The translations under genes were made by a program, and so were the position numbers. Source: Povalibacter uvarum (GTDB lineage Bacteria > Pseudomonadota > Gammaproteobacteria > Steroidobacterales > Steroidobacteraceae). From it: a stretch of DNA of 64,000 nt. The stretch covers positions 682,001 through 746,000 of the forward strand of contig NZ_JACHHZ010000003.1 in assembly GCF_014202975.1 (NCBI RefSeq), read 5' to 3'. The stretch's first letter is position 1. Every line of letters begins with the position of its first letter. Below are positions 54,730-64,000 of the stretch, in pieces. Below the pieces are notes generated by a model. That model was given only the letters and a program-made list of their open reading frames with translations, did not search any database and was not told the DNA's origin.

Positions 54730-56070
54730 GTGGCCACCAAATCCGCTGCAACACCGCTCTCCGCCTTCGGCGAGATGACCCGCTTTGCCGAGCTCCGGCA
54801 GCGGCTGTTCTTCTTGCTGGGTGCGCTGATCGTGTACCGCATCGGAACGTTCATTCCGGTGCCGGGTATCGATCCGATTGCGCTCGCCCGATTCTTCGAG
54901 GCGCAGCAGGGGACGATCCTGAGCATGGTGAACATGTTCTCGGGCGGTGCGATCGAGCGTCTGTCGATCTTCGCGCTGGGTGTGATGCCGTACATCTCGG
55001 CGTCGATCATCATCCAGATGGCTGCGGTCGTGATGCCGTCGCTGGCCTCGATCAAGAAGGAAGGCGAGTCGGGTCGGCGCAAGCTCACCCAGTACACGCG
55101 CTATGGCACGGTGCTGCTGGCACTGGTGCAGGGTTCCTCGGCGGCCATTGCGCTTCAGAACCAGGGCGTGGTCATTTCCGCCGGCCCGCAGTTCGTTTTC
55201 GTTGCGACGGTCACGCTGATCGCCGGAACGATGTTCCTGATGTGGCTCGGCGAGCAGATCACCGAGCGCGGTCTGGGTAACGGTATTTCGATGATCATTC
55301 TCGCGGGCATCGTCGCGGGTCTGCCGGCCGCGGTGGCTGGAACCCTCGAACTGGTTCGCACCGGGGAGCTGAATGCGGCGTTCGCGCTGATCCTCTTCAG
55401 CATGATTATCCTGGTGACGGCCTTCGTCGTGTTCGTCGAGCGTGGCCAGCGCCGGATTCAGGTGAACTACGCGAAGCGCCAGCAGGGCCGCAAGCTCTTT
55501 GCCGGCCAGACGACGCACCTGCCGTTCAAGCTGAACATGTCGGGCGTGATTCCGCCGATCTTCGCGTCGAGCCTGCTGCTCTTCCCGGCGACGATCGCGA
55601 GCTGGTCGGGTACCTCGCAGGGCCTGAGCTGGCTGCAGAACGTGGCCGCTGCGCTGGGACCCGGTCAGCCGGCCCACATGATCCTGTACGGGGCATTGAT
55701 CATTTTCTTCTCGTTCTTCTACACGGCGCTGGTGTTCAACTCGCGCGAAACGGCTGAGAACCTGAAGAAGTCGGGGGCGTTCATCCCGGGCATCCGGCCG
55801 GGCCAGCAGACGGGCGAGTACATCGACAAGGTACTGACCCGGTTGACGGTCTGGGGTGCCCTTTACGTCGCCGTGGTCTGCTTGCTGCCGGAATTCCTGA
55901 TTTCGCGCTTCAGCGTGCCGTTCTACTTCGGCGGAACGTCGCTGCTGATCATGGTGGTCGTGATCATGGATTTTCAGGCCCAGGTGGCTGCCCACCTGAT
56001 GTCGCATCAGTACGAAGGCCTGATGAAGAAGGCCAATCTGCGTGGTTACGGGCGCCCGGGCCAGACCTGA
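54730..56070 (+). CDS. secY: Preprotein translocase subunit SecY
   Basis: 446 residues from GTG 54730, with ten TM segments. TM1 follows [20 protein letters not shown] with a plug region [20 protein letters not shown]; cytoplasmic loops [12 protein letters not shown] and [21 protein letters not shown]-terminal loop with [10 protein letters not shown] for SecA contact. It is the inner-membrane protein channel, partner of the SecE encoded at 27971. Confidence 0.99.
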   Translation: MATKSAATPLSAFGEMTRFAELRQRLFFLLGALIVYRIGTFIPVPGIDPIALARFFEAQQGTILSMVNMFSGGAIERLSIFALGVMPYISASIIIQMAAVVMPSLASIKKEGESGRRKLTQYTRYGTVLLALVQGSSAAIALQNQGVVISAGPQFVFVATVTLIAGTMFLMWLGEQITERGLGNGISMIILAGIVAGLPAAVAGTLELVRTGELNAAFALILFSMIILVTAFVVFVERGQRRIQVNYAKRQQGRKLFAGQTTHLPFKLNMSGVIPPIFASSLLLFPATIASWSGTSQGLSWLQNVAAALGPGQPAHMILYGALIIFFSFFYTALVFNSRETAENLKKSGAFIPGIRPGQQTGEYIDKVLTRLTVWGALYVAVVCLLPEFLISRFSVPFYFGGTSLLIMVVVIMDFQAQVAAHLMSHQYEGLMKKANLRGYGRPGQT

Positions 56071-56105
56071 ACGGTCAGACCCGAGCGCTGATTTGGAGAG
56101 ATGTC

Positions 56106-56219
56106 ATGAAGGTTCGTGCTTCCGTTAAGAAGATCTGCAAGAACTGCAAGATCGTGCGCCGCCGCAGGGTGGTGTACGTAATTTGCTCAGATGCCCGCCA
56201 CAAGCAGCGCCAAGGCTGA
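56106..56219 (+). CDS. rpmJ: 50S ribosomal protein L36
   Basis: 37 residues from ATG 56106: [20 protein letters not shown], then [16 protein letters not shown]. The zinc ligands Cys11, Cys14, Cys27 and His32 are present (C-plus form). Located between secY and rpsM, the conserved position in the spc/alpha junction. Confidence 0.97.
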   Translation: MKVRASVKKICKNCKIVRRRRVVYVICSDARHKQRQG

Positions 56220-56312
56220 TTGGCAGCGCTGATCGGCGTTCTTAAAGCATTGAGTCACAGGCGTTTTTAGTTTACAGTTCCGCGCTTTTCGCCGCGGAAG
56301 AGAGAGTAGGCA

Positions 56313-56693
56313 ATGGCCCGTATCGCCGGTATCAACATACCGATGAACAAGCATGTGTGGGTTGGACTGACTCACATCTATGGCGTTGGCAGAACGCAGG
56401 CGAAGAAGGCCTGTGCGGCCGCCGGTGTGAAGCTCGAGACCCTGGTCAAGGACCTGACTGACGCGGAGGTCACCGCCCTGCGTTCGCAGGTCGGCAAGCT
56501 GACCGTCGAAGGCGACCTGCGCCGCGAAGTCTCCATGAACATCAAGCGCCTGATGGACCTCGGTTGCTACCGCGGTATCCGTCATCGCCGTGGCCTGCCG
56601 TTGCGCGGCCAGCGTACACGCACCAACGCCCGCACCCGCAAGGGTCCGCGTAAGGCGGCGGTGAAGATGAACGCACCTCCGGGCAAGGCCTGA
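56313..56693 (+). CDS. rpsM: 30S ribosomal protein S13
   Basis: 126 residues: [38 protein letters not shown] and the basic C-terminus [20 protein letters not shown]. It contacts P-site tRNA and S19. A CCGCG-containing small hairpin (TTCCGCG/CCGCGGAA) lies just upstream. Confidence 0.98.
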   Translation: MARIAGINIPMNKHVWVGLTHIYGVGRTQAKKACAAAGVKLETLVKDLTDAEVTALRSQVGKLTVEGDLRREVSMNIKRLMDLGCYRGIRHRRGLPLRGQRTRTNARTRKGPRKAAVKMNAPPGKA

Positions 56694-56795
56694 TTGAAGT
56701 CGCGCTAACGGCCTCCATCTAAGCCGTTAGCCATGGTGCAGTGAAGTTACCTGGAAGCGTTCGGAAGGTCCGGCCGCTTCCCTTAGAGAGATCAC

Positions 56796-57212
56796 ATGGC
56801 TGAGCAGAAGCAACAGACAGCAGCAGCAGCGGGCGCGACGAAGGGCCGCAAGAAGGTCAAGAAGCATGTGACCGACGGCATCGCGCACGTGCACGCGTCG
56901 TTCAACAACACGATCGTGACGATCACCGACCGGCAGGGCAATGCACTGTCGTGGGCGACGTCCGGCGGCTGCGGTTTCCGTGGTTCGCGCAAGAGCACGC
57001 CGTTCGCTGCCCAGGTGGCGGCCGAGAAGGCGGGCACTGCTGCGCAGGAACACGGTGTGAAGACGGTGGAAGTCCGCGTGACGGGCCCTGGCCCGGGTCG
57101 CGAATCCGCTGTCCGCGCGCTGAACGCATGCGGCCTCAAGGTCACCAACATTTCCGACGTGACGCCGATCCCGCACAACGGGTGCCGGCCTCCCAAGAAG
57201 CGTCGCGTCTGA
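56796..57212 (+). CDS. rpsK: 30S ribosomal protein S11
   Basis: 138 residues against 129 in E. coli; the extra residues are an N-terminal Gln/Ala stretch ([20 protein letters not shown]). Core: [40 protein letters not shown], and [14 protein letters not shown]. Forms the 30S platform with S6/S18/S21. Confidence 0.98.
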   Translation: MAEQKQQTAAAAGATKGRKKVKKHVTDGIAHVHASFNNTIVTITDRQGNALSWATSGGCGFRGSRKSTPFAAQVAAEKAGTAAQEHGVKTVEVRVTGPGPGRESAVRALNACGLKVTNISDVTPIPHNGCRPPKKRRV

Positions 57213-57244
57213 TTTTCCGCGAATAGCCGCGGCGAGGAAGTTTC

Positions 57245-57868
57245 ATGGCTCGTTATCTCGGTCCGAAGTGCAAGTTGTCGCGCCGCGAAGGCACGGACTT
57301 GTTTTTGAAGAGCGGCGTTAAGTCGCTCGAATCGAAATGCAAGCTCGAAGTGCCGCCGGGCGGCGTGAAGGGCGAGCGCAAGACCCGCCTGTCGGACTAC
57401 GGCGTCCAGTTGCGCGAGAAGCAGAAGCTGCGCCGCATGTACGGCGTGCTCGAGCGTCAGTTCCGCAACTACTACATCAAGGCTTCGGGTCGTCCCGGTG
57501 CCACAGGTGCGACCCTGCTGCAGATGCTCGAAGCGCGTCTGGACAACGTCGTCTACCGCATGGGCTTCGCGGCGACGCGCGCTGAAGCGCGCCAGCTCGT
57601 CAGCCACAAGGCAGTGAACGTGAACGGCGAACCCGTGAGCATTGCGTCGTATCAGTGCAAGGCGGGCGACGTGATCTCGATCCGCGACAAGGCGCAGAAG
57701 CAGTTGCGCATTCAGGCAGCCCTGCAGATTAAGGCGCAGGTCGGGTTCCCGGAGTGGGTGGAAGTCGACGAGAAGAAGTTCACGGGAACGTTCAAGCAGC
57801 TCCCGGACCGCGGAGACATCCTGCCGGAGATCAACGAGAACCTCGTGGTCGAACTGTACTCGAAGTAA
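57245..57868 (+). CDS. rpsD: 30S ribosomal protein S4
   Basis: 207 residues. [21 protein letters not shown]4 RNA-binding domain [20 protein letters not shown] with [20 protein letters not shown], and [15 protein letters not shown]. 16S assembly initiator, in enterics the alpha-operon repressor. Confidence 0.99.
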   Translation: MARYLGPKCKLSRREGTDLFLKSGVKSLESKCKLEVPPGGVKGERKTRLSDYGVQLREKQKLRRMYGVLERQFRNYYIKASGRPGATGATLLQMLEARLDNVVYRMGFAATRAEARQLVSHKAVNVNGEPVSIASYQCKAGDVISIRDKAQKQLRIQAALQIKAQVGFPEWVEVDEKKFTGTFKQLPDRGDILPEINENLVVELYSK

Positions 57869-57970
57869 CAGTGAATTCCGTTCCGGGGCGCTGAGCCCCG
57901 GAAAACGTTTTGGTTGCGTCCAACTTCGGACGTGTATGCCGTTAGCGGCAAACAAGCAGGTAAATTTTCC

Positions 57971-58975
57971 ATGCAGGCATCCGTTGGCGAATTCCTGAAG
58001 CCTCGTGTCGTCAAGGTCACGCCCACCACCGCCCGTCAGGCGAAGGTCGTGATCGAGCCGTTCGAGCGCGGTTTCGGCCACACATTGGGTAACGCGCTGC
58101 GCCGCGTGCTGCTGTCTTCCATGCCGGGCTGTGCAATCACCGAAGTCGAAATCGACGGCGTGCTGCACGAGTACACCAGCATCGAAGGCGTGCAGGAAGA
58201 CGTGGTCGACATCCTCCTCAATCTGAAGCAGGTCGCGATCCGTCTGAACGCTCGCGACGTCACCGAACTGCGTCTGCACAAGAAGGGCCCCGGCCCGGTG
58301 ACTGCCGCCGACATCCAGCTCGACCACGACGTGGAAGTGCTGAACGGCGATCTCGTCATCGCCAACCTGACGAAGGCCGGCGAACTGAACATGATGCTCA
58401 AGGTCGAGCGCGGTCGCGGCTATCGTCCGGCGATTCAGCGTGCGACGTTCGAAGAGTCGTCGGGTCCGATCGGCCGTCTGCAGCTCGATGCTTCGTTCAG
58501 CCCGATCCGCCGCGTCACGTACAACGTCGAAAGCGCGCGCGTCGAGCAGCGCACGAACCTGGACAAGCTGATCCTCGACATCGAAACCAACGGCACGATC
58601 GACGCTGAAGAAGCGATCCGTCGCGCGGGTTCGATCCTGAAGGACCAGCTGTCGGTGTTCGTTGATCTGCAGGGCCAGGACGAGGGCGCATCGAAGACTG
58701 CCGAACAGCAGTTCGATCCAATCCTGTTGCGTCCGGTCGATGAGCTCGAGCTCACCGTCCGCAGCGCGAACTGCCTCAAGGCGGAAAACATTCACTACAT
58801 CGGCGATCTCGTTCAGCGCACCGAAGTGGAGCTGCTGCGTACGCCGAACCTCGGCAAGAAGTCGCTCACGGAGATCAAGGAAGTTCTCGAGAGCCACGGT
58901 CTGTCGCTGGGCATGCGGCTCGACAACTGGCCGCCGATCAGCCTGAAGCGCGACGACGAGCGCGACGTGATCTGA
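57971..58975 (+). CDS. rpoA: DNA-directed RNA polymerase alpha subunit
   Basis: 334 residues from ATG 57971; an in-frame earlier start at 57914 adds non-homologous sequence. N-terminal dimer domain [51 protein letters not shown]; flexible linker; C-terminal domain [20 protein letters not shown] with [20 protein letters not shown] for UP-element and activator contact. Confidence 0.99.
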   Translation: MQASVGEFLKPRVVKVTPTTARQAKVVIEPFERGFGHTLGNALRRVLLSSMPGCAITEVEIDGVLHEYTSIEGVQEDVVDILLNLKQVAIRLNARDVTELRLHKKGPGPVTAADIQLDHDVEVLNGDLVIANLTKAGELNMMLKVERGRGYRPAIQRATFEESSGPIGRLQLDASFSPIRRVTYNVESARVEQRTNLDKLILDIETNGTIDAEEAIRRAGSILKDQLSVFVDLQGQDEGASKTAEQQFDPILLRPVDELELTVRSANCLKAENIHYIGDLVQRTEVELLRTPNLGKKSLTEIKEVLESHGLSLGMRLDNWPPISLKRDDERDVI

Positions 58976-58984
58976 AAGAGAAGC

Positions 58985-59012
58985 GGTTAGCGGTTAGCGG
59001 TTGGCGGTTAGC
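58985..59012 (+). repeat. Four tandem GGTTRGC heptamers, no inverted arm
   Basis: Consecutive heptamers GGTTAGC, GGTTAGC, GGTTGGC, GGTTAGC at 58985-59012. The reverse-complement arm found at 27930 and 28947 is missing; instead GAACCACGAGTCACGATCAAGAGTCAC follows in pieces up to rplQ. It looks like a half element or a decayed copy. Confidence 0.75.
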
Positions 59013-59060
59013 AGCAAGGCGAGCCGAGAACCACGAGTCACGATCAAGAGTCACTGAAAA

Positions 59061-59684
59061 ATGCGTCACCAACTTTCCGGCCGGCAACTGAGCCGCAATG
59101 CATCGCACCGCGCGGCGATGCTCCGCAACATGGCGGCATCGCTGCTGCGCCATGAAACCATTCGCACCACGCTGCCGAAGGCGAAGGAACTGCGCCGCGT
59201 CGTCGAGCCGCTGATCACTCTCGGCAAGGACGACAGCGATGCGAACCGCCGCCGTGCGTTTGCTCAGCTGCGCGACGCCGAAGTGGTCGTGAAGCTGTTC
59301 GAAACCCTCGGCCCGCGCTTCAAGACGCGTCCGGGCGGCTATACGCGCATCCTGCGGATGGACGTGCGTGCTGGGGACGCCGCTCCGATGGCGCTGATGC
59401 AGCTGCTCGATCAGCCTGAAGTGGCCGTCGAAGAGACTGCGGCACCGGCAGCCGACGAAGGCGCCGAGACCGAAAAGAAGGCCGCGCCGAAGAAGAAGGC
59501 GGCGCCTGCCAAGAAGACTTCGCTGAAGAAGAAGTCGACGGCAACGGCGGAAGAGAAGGCCGAGAAGAAGGCCAAGGCCGCCAAGAAGGCCGAGGTGAAG
59601 GCGAAGAAGGCCGAAACCACGAAGGCTCACAAGAAGGCGGCGCCGAAGAAAAAGGCCGCTGCCAAGAAGAAGAGCGCGAAGTAA
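59061..59684 (+). CDS. rplQ: 50S ribosomal protein L17 with long Lys/Ala C-terminal tail
   Basis: The first about 122 residues are normal L17 ([60 protein letters not shown]). After [11 protein letters not shown] comes a roughly 80-residue tail: first acidic/Ala-rich ([15 protein letters not shown]), then repeated [25 protein letters not shown] and [16 protein letters not shown], like histone H1 or AlgP-type tails. E. coli L17 has 127 residues. The tail is in frame and GC-typical, so not a frameshift. Last gene of the alpha group, before a strong terminator. Confidence 0.95.
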   Translation: MRHQLSGRQLSRNASHRAAMLRNMAASLLRHETIRTTLPKAKELRRVVEPLITLGKDDSDANRRRAFAQLRDAEVVVKLFETLGPRFKTRPGGYTRILRMDVRAGDAAPMALMQLLDQPEVAVEETAAPAADEGAETEKKAAPKKKAAPAKKTSLKKKSTATAEEKAEKKAKAAKKAEVKAKKAETTKAHKKAAPKKKAAAKKKSAK

Positions 59685-59714
59685 TCGCACGCTTCTCGAG
59701 AGGGCAAAGAAAAA

Positions 59715-59736
59715 GCCGGGCACTGCCCGGCTTTTT
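59715..59736 (+). terminator. Rho-independent terminator of the ribosomal super-cluster
   Basis: GCCGGGC (59715-59721), loop ACT, GCCCGGC (59725-59731) and TTTTT (59732-59736), preceded by AAAA that extends the stem with the T-run. It lies 30 nt after the rplQ stop; the A-run also lets it act for the convergent apbE gene. Confidence 0.93.
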
Positions 59737-59781
59737 CGTTTGTGCGGTCAGCTGAAGCGCTGTACCGCTTCAATCAATGGG

Positions 59782-60762
59782 CTACGGCTGCGGCGCCATC
59801 AACCCCTTCGTATAGAGCACCTGACCATCGGGTTTCACGACGATCGCATCAATGCCCTCCAGCCGGTTGTAGATCTCGATCGCCTTCTCGGCGCCGAGCA
59901 CGAAGGCCGTCTTCGACAGCCCGTCCGTGCGCGTCGCTGTGGGGCCGATGACGGTGGCGCTGCGTACCTTGCTCGCCGATTGGCCCGTCTTCGGATCGAT
60001 GATGTGGTGGTAGCGAACGCCTTTCTCGTCGAAGTACCGTTCGTAGTCGCCTGAGGTGGAAATCGCAGCGTCCTCGAGGGGAATGCGCGCGATGACTTCC
60101 TCCTTGCGATCGGGATGCCGGATGCCGACGACCCAGGGTTGTCCGAACCGGTCTCCGATGATCCTGCTGTCGCCTCCGGCCGTGACGACGCCGTGTGAGA
60201 ACCCGCGCTGCTGGAGGATCCGGATCCCGCTGTCGACCGCATGGCCTTTGCCGATCCCGCCAAGATCGATTCGCACGCCCTCGCGGGCGAACTTCACCGT
60301 CTGAGCGTTGGCGTCGAGGATCACGTGACGGTAGTTGATGCCGGGTAAGGCCTTCTCGATCTGCGTCTCGTCGGGCCGCACATGCTTGCGGAAGTCGTAC
60401 ATGTAGCCGACGCTGGCATAAGTGACGTCGAACGCACCTTCGGTGAGGCGGGAGTATTCGAGCGCCTGTGTCAGCAGGTCGAACAGTTCGCGGCTGATCT
60501 TGACCGGATGCTTCGCCGCTTCGGCGTTGACCTTCGAAACCTCGCTGTCCGGCTTATAGGTGCTCATCTCGCGGTCGATGCGGCGCATGTCCGCGAGCAC
60601 CGCTTCGATGGCGGCGTTGCCTTGCTCCTTCGTATCGGCCCAGACCTCGACCGCGATCCGGGTTCCCATGATCCCGTCTTCCACGCGTTCGACCCACTCG
60701 GCGCGAGCAGCTGGCGTGAGCAGGAGGAGGGCGACGCCTGCTGCGAGTGCGGTTCTCATCAT
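59782..60762 (-). CDS. apbE: FAD:protein FMN transferase (ApbE), exported
   Basis: 326 residues from ATG 60762 (TGAGG just upstream; the track of sense codons extends 10 codons further). Signal MRTALAAGVALLLLTPAARA. Motifs: GIMGTRIAVEVW, TYKPDSEVSKVN, the FAD-binding VRIDLGGIGKGHAVD, ISTSGDYERYF, HHIIDPKTGQSASKV, and the metal-binding Asp/Thr region ATRTDGLSKTAFVLG. It covalently attaches FMN to Thr of target proteins such as NqrB/C or RnfG in the periplasm. No nqr/rnf gene is in the window. Confidence 0.94.
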   Translation of the reverse strand: MMRTALAAGVALLLLTPAARAEWVERVEDGIMGTRIAVEVWADTKEQGNAAIEAVLADMRRIDREMSTYKPDSEVSKVNAEAAKHPVKISRELFDLLTQALEYSRLTEGAFDVTYASVGYMYDFRKHVRPDETQIEKALPGINYRHVILDANAQTVKFAREGVRIDLGGIGKGHAVDSGIRILQQRGFSHGVVTAGGDSRIIGDRFGQPWVVGIRHPDRKEEVIARIPLEDAAISTSGDYERYFDEKGVRYHHIIDPKTGQSASKVRSATVIGPTATRTDGLSKTAFVLGAEKAIEIYNRLEGIDAIVVKPDGQVLYTKGLMAPQP

Positions 60763-60799
60763 GGCCTCATGGTAGGCGAAAACATCGGCCAAAAGAAAA

Positions 60800-60826
60800 G
60801 GGCGGCCCGGTTGCCCGGACCGCCCT
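60800..60826 (-). terminator. Terminator of the TonB receptor gene
   Basis: Reading on the minus strand: GGGCGG, one mismatch, CCGG, a 4-nt loop, CCGG, mismatch, CCGCCC, then TTTTCTTTT. It lies 21 nt after the receptor stop and before apbE, separating the two transcripts. Confidence 0.85.
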
Positions 60827-60847
60827 CATGCACCGACGTCCTGTCGT

Positions 60848-63334
60848 CTATCTGAACTTGAATCGTGCGGTCAGGCCGTACGTACGGGGCGCGCCCAGGA
60901 ACGCGTCGTAGCTTCCCGTCTGAAGCGGAGCGTCGTACACCACCTGGTAGTACTCCTCTTCGGTCAGGTTCTGCGCCCAGGCTTCGATCATCCAGCGCTC
61001 GTCCTCAGCACCGAAACCCGTTCTCGCGTTCACGGTCGTGATCGAGTCCTGCATCTTCTGCGGCGCCAGGTTCGAACCGGTGTTGTACTCCGAGGTGTAC
61101 TTCGCACCGACGTTCGTGCGCCAGATGAAGCTGCTGCCGATCGGCTGCTCGAACGTTGCCGACAGGCTTGCCGACCATTCCGGTGCGAACGACAGACGAT
61201 CGTTCTCGCGGTTCTGGTCGAACAGGCCCGGGTTGGCCAGCGCCGCCGGATCGTCGATCTCCGTCTCCGCATAGGTGACACCGCCCTGGAAGCTCAGCTG
61301 CTCGAGCGGGGTGAACCACACCAGGTCGAGGTCGACGCCTTCCGACGTGACCGTATCCAGCGACGTCACGAGGAACTGCACACCGTCGAACGTGTTCAGC
61401 TGGAAGTCCGTGTAGTCCTGGTAGAACACAGTGGCATTCAACAGCAACGTGTTGTCGAGCCACTGCGTCTTCAGACCGACCTCATACGAATCCACGAGCT
61501 CCTTGTCGAACGAAGTGTCGAGGCTTGCGCCGACCCCGCCGGGGGCTCCGGGTGGGAGCGCCGCACTGCCAGTGCGCACGCGGTCCAGGTTGAAACCGCC
61601 CGCCTTGTAGCCGCGTGCGAACGAGGCGTACGCCATCACCTCGTCGGTGAACCGGAACGAGAGCTTCGCGGTGCCGCTCCATTCGCTCTCGTCGATCGAC
61701 TGCGAGTTCGCGAGGTTGTTGTAGATCGGATCGGTGATCGCGGCGCAGCCGATGCCGACTGCGACCCTGTTGAGTTGTGCGATCTGCGCGGCAGTCAGGC
61801 CCGCACCTGCCATCGTTGCCTGCAGCGCTGCGAAGTTTGCCCGCAAGGTTCCACAGCCCTGGCCCGTATGGGTGTTCCTGTAGAGCGTATCGAGATCCTT
61901 GGATTCGTTGGTGTAACGAAGGCCGAGCGTGAACTCGATCGCATCCGTGAACTTGATGTTGTTGTTCGTGAACAGGGCCCATGACTGGGAATCCTGCTCA
62001 TGCAGGTCGCGCTGACCCAGCGTGGTGGGATAACCATTCAAAGGGATGAACGCGTTGAAGATCGGCGCTGCGGCTCCGGCCAGCGCGGAAATGTAAGTGC
62101 GATACTGCGTACCGTACTGCAGCTGCTGCTTGGACGTGAGCTGCTCATCCGCGTAGAACGCGCCGACCAGCCAGTTCAGCCGATCCGTCTCGCCGGCGAG
62201 GCGGAATTCCTGGCTCAGCTGATCGAACTCGGCAGAGTGGTTGCCATCCGATTCGCGATACCAGATGTCCGCTGCCGTGTAGTCGACGTCCTGGCCGTTG
62301 ACGAATTCCCAGTTGCGCCAGCCCGTGACGGACGTCAGCGTTGCGCCGCCGAGCGCATTGAGGTCCCAGTTGATCTCCATCGACGCGCCAACGTCGGTCG
62401 TGTCCTGATCGGTGCCGCGATTCAGGAACGCCGTGCGGTTGAAGGGATCGGGTGGATTCTGTGTTCCGGCGCCCCCGGCCAACGCGTTGATCGCGGCCAC
62501 TGTCGGGCCGTTGAAGGTCGGTACGCCGCTGCAGCAATGCTCCTCGCGCTTCGTGTAGTCGCCCGTGAAACGGACTTCGAGCGCTTCGGAGGCCTGGAAC
62601 AGCAGCTGGCCACGAGCCGTCTGCACCTTGCGATCGTTCTCCTCGTCCTCAGTCCGCGGGCCGGCGCCCGTATTCACATCGAGATAGCCATCGCGTTCGC
62701 GTGCTGCGACGTAGAGACGGCCGGCGAGCTTGTCATTGAAGCCACCGTTGATCGATGCAGAGCCTTCCAGTGCGCCGTAGTTGCCGCCCGTGAGTTCGAC
62801 ATCCGTGCCGAAGTCGAACGTCGGCTTCTTGGTGACGATATTGATGACGCCGGCAGAGGTGTTCTTGCCGAACAGCGTGCCCTGCGGGCCCTTCAGCACT
62901 TCGATGCGCTCGAGCTCGCCGAGGTCGCCGAACGCGACGCCATTGCGTGGACGGTAGATGCCGTCGATGACGACACCGACGGAGGATTCGAGGCCGGGGT
63001 TGTCACCGACCGTACCGATACCGCGGATGCGGGCGGTCGTGCTGGCTTCACTCGACGTCGACGTCACCGTCAGGCCCGGAGCCACGATGGTGAGGTCCTT
63101 GATGTCCTTTACGCCGGTGTCCTGGAGCAGTTGTCCCGACACGGCGGTCACCACGATCGGCACGTCCTGCAGGTTCTGTTCGCGCTTCTGGGCAGTGACG
63201 ATGATGGTTTCGATGGAACGGCCGCCTTCGCCCTGTTGCTGCGCTTCCTGTGCAGAAACCGGCAATGCGACGGCGGTAGAGACAGCCAGCGCGGCGAAAA
63301 CCGCACGGCGCAGCGTAACGCTTCGATCGGTCAT
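60848..63334 (-). CDS. TonB-dependent outer-membrane receptor
   Basis: 828 residues from ATG 63334 with AAGGGGG as ribosome site. Signal peptide VTLRRAVFAALAVSTAVALP (cleavage near VSA), a Gln-rich N-terminal stretch, TonB box-like ETIIVTAQKREQNLQDVPI, and the plug domain (VKDIKDLTIVAPGLTVTSTS, RIRGIGTVGDNPGL, RIEVLKGPQGTLFGKNTSAG). A 22-strand barrel follows with FTDEVMAYASFARGYKAGGF, NATVFYQDYTDFQLN and EDERWMIEAWAQNLTEEEYY. It ends ARFKFR; the terminal residue is Arg, one past the usual aromatic. This sub-type is abundant in steroid- and polymer-degrading bacteria; the ligand is unknown. Confidence 0.95.
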   Translation of the reverse strand: MTDRSVTLRRAVFAALAVSTAVALPVSAQEAQQQGEGGRSIETIIVTAQKREQNLQDVPIVVTAVSGQLLQDTGVKDIKDLTIVAPGLTVTSTSSEASTTARIRGIGTVGDNPGLESSVGVVIDGIYRPRNGVAFGDLGELERIEVLKGPQGTLFGKNTSAGVINIVTKKPTFDFGTDVELTGGNYGALEGSASINGGFNDKLAGRLYVAARERDGYLDVNTGAGPRTEDEENDRKVQTARGQLLFQASEALEVRFTGDYTKREEHCCSGVPTFNGPTVAAINALAGGAGTQNPPDPFNRTAFLNRGTDQDTTDVGASMEINWDLNALGGATLTSVTGWRNWEFVNGQDVDYTAADIWYRESDGNHSAEFDQLSQEFRLAGETDRLNWLVGAFYADEQLTSKQQLQYGTQYRTYISALAGAAAPIFNAFIPLNGYPTTLGQRDLHEQDSQSWALFTNNNIKFTDAIEFTLGLRYTNESKDLDTLYRNTHTGQGCGTLRANFAALQATMAGAGLTAAQIAQLNRVAVGIGCAAITDPIYNNLANSQSIDESEWSGTAKLSFRFTDEVMAYASFARGYKAGGFNLDRVRTGSAALPPGAPGGVGASLDTSFDKELVDSYEVGLKTQWLDNTLLLNATVFYQDYTDFQLNTFDGVQFLVTSLDTVTSEGVDLDLVWFTPLEQLSFQGGVTYAETEIDDPAALANPGLFDQNRENDRLSFAPEWSASLSATFEQPIGSSFIWRTNVGAKYTSEYNTGSNLAPQKMQDSITTVNARTGFGAEDERWMIEAWAQNLTEEEYYQVVYDAPLQTGSYDAFLGAPRTYGLTARFKFR

Positions 63335-63658
63335 GAATCCCCCTTGGTAGTCCTCGACATGAACTTCGACCCACGCGCCCGTGCGATTTACAACTCGGTG
63401 CCTTTACGTGGTGGCGCGAAGGTTACTGATTTCGGTGAGCGAACGAAAGCGTTTTTGTATAAAAGCAACGCAAGCTGAGAACAAGCGTAATGACCGCAAA
63501 CGGTGCACTGGATCTTTTTGCAGATGCAGAAAAAATCGAGCTTGTTTCCTTGGTATCTTTGCGTCGCGCGTATCGGATTTTGCGACGCGATAAGAACACG
63601 CGCATCATTCACTTAACGGCTCTTTCTCACCGCCTGTAGACAATTCAAAAGACGCCCC
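63335..63658. other. Divergent intergenic region between the TonB receptor and sthA
   Basis: 324 bp, AT-richer than the rest of the window from 63420 on. It should hold both divergent promoters; TATAAA near 63457 and TATC-type boxes near 63553 are possible -10s, but none has a convincing -35. No ORF or RNA gene is supported. Confidence 0.4.
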
Positions 63659-64000
63659 ATGGAACAGTTCGATGTCCTCGTCATAGGCAGCGGTCCCGCG
63701 GGTGAGGGAGCCGCCATGATGGCGGCCAAAAATCACAAGAGCGTTGCGCTGATCGAACGACATTTCGAAGTCGGCGGTGGTTGCACTCACTGGGGCACGA
63801 TTCCGAGCAAGGCCCTTCGCCACGCGGTGAAGATTCTTCACGACCTGCGCCGCAATCCGTTGCTGCGCGAGTTCCGCGGGGCGAACCAGCTGACCTATCC
63901 GCAGCTGCTGGCGAGCGCGACGAAGGTTGTCGAATCCCAGGTCGCAAGCCGCCGGCGCTTCTACGAGCGCAATCGCGTCCCGATCTTTGCAGGCGAGGCT
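63659..64000 (+). CDS. sthA: Soluble pyridine nucleotide transhydrogenase SthA, 5' part (cut by window edge)
   Basis: 114 codons from ATG 63659 to the right edge. The N-terminal FAD Rossmann motif is VLVIGSGPAGEGAAMMAAK. The redox-site region reads GGGCTHWGTIPSKALRHAV: only one Cys, with Thr and Pro-Ser where dihydrolipoamide dehydrogenases have the second Cys. This is the SthA signature and distinguishes it from disulfide reductases. The enzyme moves hydride between NADPH and NAD+ in the cytosol. Confidence 0.93.
   Translation, partial: MEQFDVLVIGSGPAGEGAAMMAAKNHKSVALIERHFEVGGGCTHWGTIPSKALRHAVKILHDLRRNPLLREFRGANQLTYPQLLASATKVVESQVASRRRFYERNRVPIFAGEA

Overview
The window reads as a GC-rich gammaproteobacterial chromosome. 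The evidence is the unbroken order tRNA-tuf-secE-nusG-rplKAJL-rpoBC-rpsLG-fusA-tuf-S10-spc-alpha, two tuf genes, RpoB and RpoC close to Pseudomonas/Xanthomonas-type proteins, a C-minus S14 together with a zinc-type L36, and an SthA-type transhydrogenase. The mix of TonB receptor, crotonase, secreted esterases and GC-rich codon use would suit a Nevskiales, Steroidobacter or Xanthomonadales relative. That placement is an inference from sequence recall, not a search result.

Positions 1-25.8 kb are accessory and housekeeping genes in mixed orientation. They comprise a partial exported MmgE/PrpD protein, a carboxylesterase and epoxide-hydrolase-like pair, a crotonase, a class A beta-lactamase, a DUF2934 protein, a mannose-1-phosphate guanylyltransferase-like enzyme, an App1-type lipid phosphatase, a class 3 lipase and a DUF418 membrane protein. 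These are followed by a giant 1871-residue RHS protein with a coupled downstream gene, a chemoreceptor, RecQ, an MFS transporter, a PilZ protein, glutamate racemase and an HDOD-GGDEF protein. The RHS protein is the most unusual gene. It begins with a TadE-like pseudopilin segment that keeps a prepilin-type cleavage site, continues through a Gly-rich linker and an RHS cage with its self-cleavage motif, and ends in a DUF2235/Tle1-like phospholipase with a visible Ser-Asp-His triad. A lipoprotein-like gene overlaps its stop codon and is a candidate immunity gene.

Positions 25.9-59.7 kb hold the translation and transcription super-cluster: tRNA-Tyr, tRNA-Gly, tRNA-Thr, tuf, tRNA-Trp, secE, nusG, rplKAJL, rpoBC, rpsLG, fusA, a second tuf identical to the first except for its stop codon, rpsJ, rplCDWB, rpsS, rplV, rpsC, rplP, rpmC, rpsQ, rplNXE, rpsNH, rplFR, rpsE, rpmD, rplO, secY, rpmJ, rpsMKD, rpoA and rplQ. 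Strong sigma70-type promoters are visible before the tRNA cluster, before rpsL and, unusually, between rpsJ and rplC, where a structured leader of about 245 nt follows. Many gaps carry hairpins built from short iterated units (GGTTRGC heptamers, GTGATCGA-like octamers and others) on one arm and their reverse complement on the other. Two REP-like doublets are also present. L17, L3, S17 and S11 carry Ala/Lys/Pro-rich extensions; that of L17 is histone-H1-like and about 80 residues long. A clear intrinsic terminator follows rplQ.

Positions 59.7-64 kb contain a convergent apbE flavin transferase, a large TonB-dependent receptor with its own terminator, and the 5' part of sthA running off the right edge.
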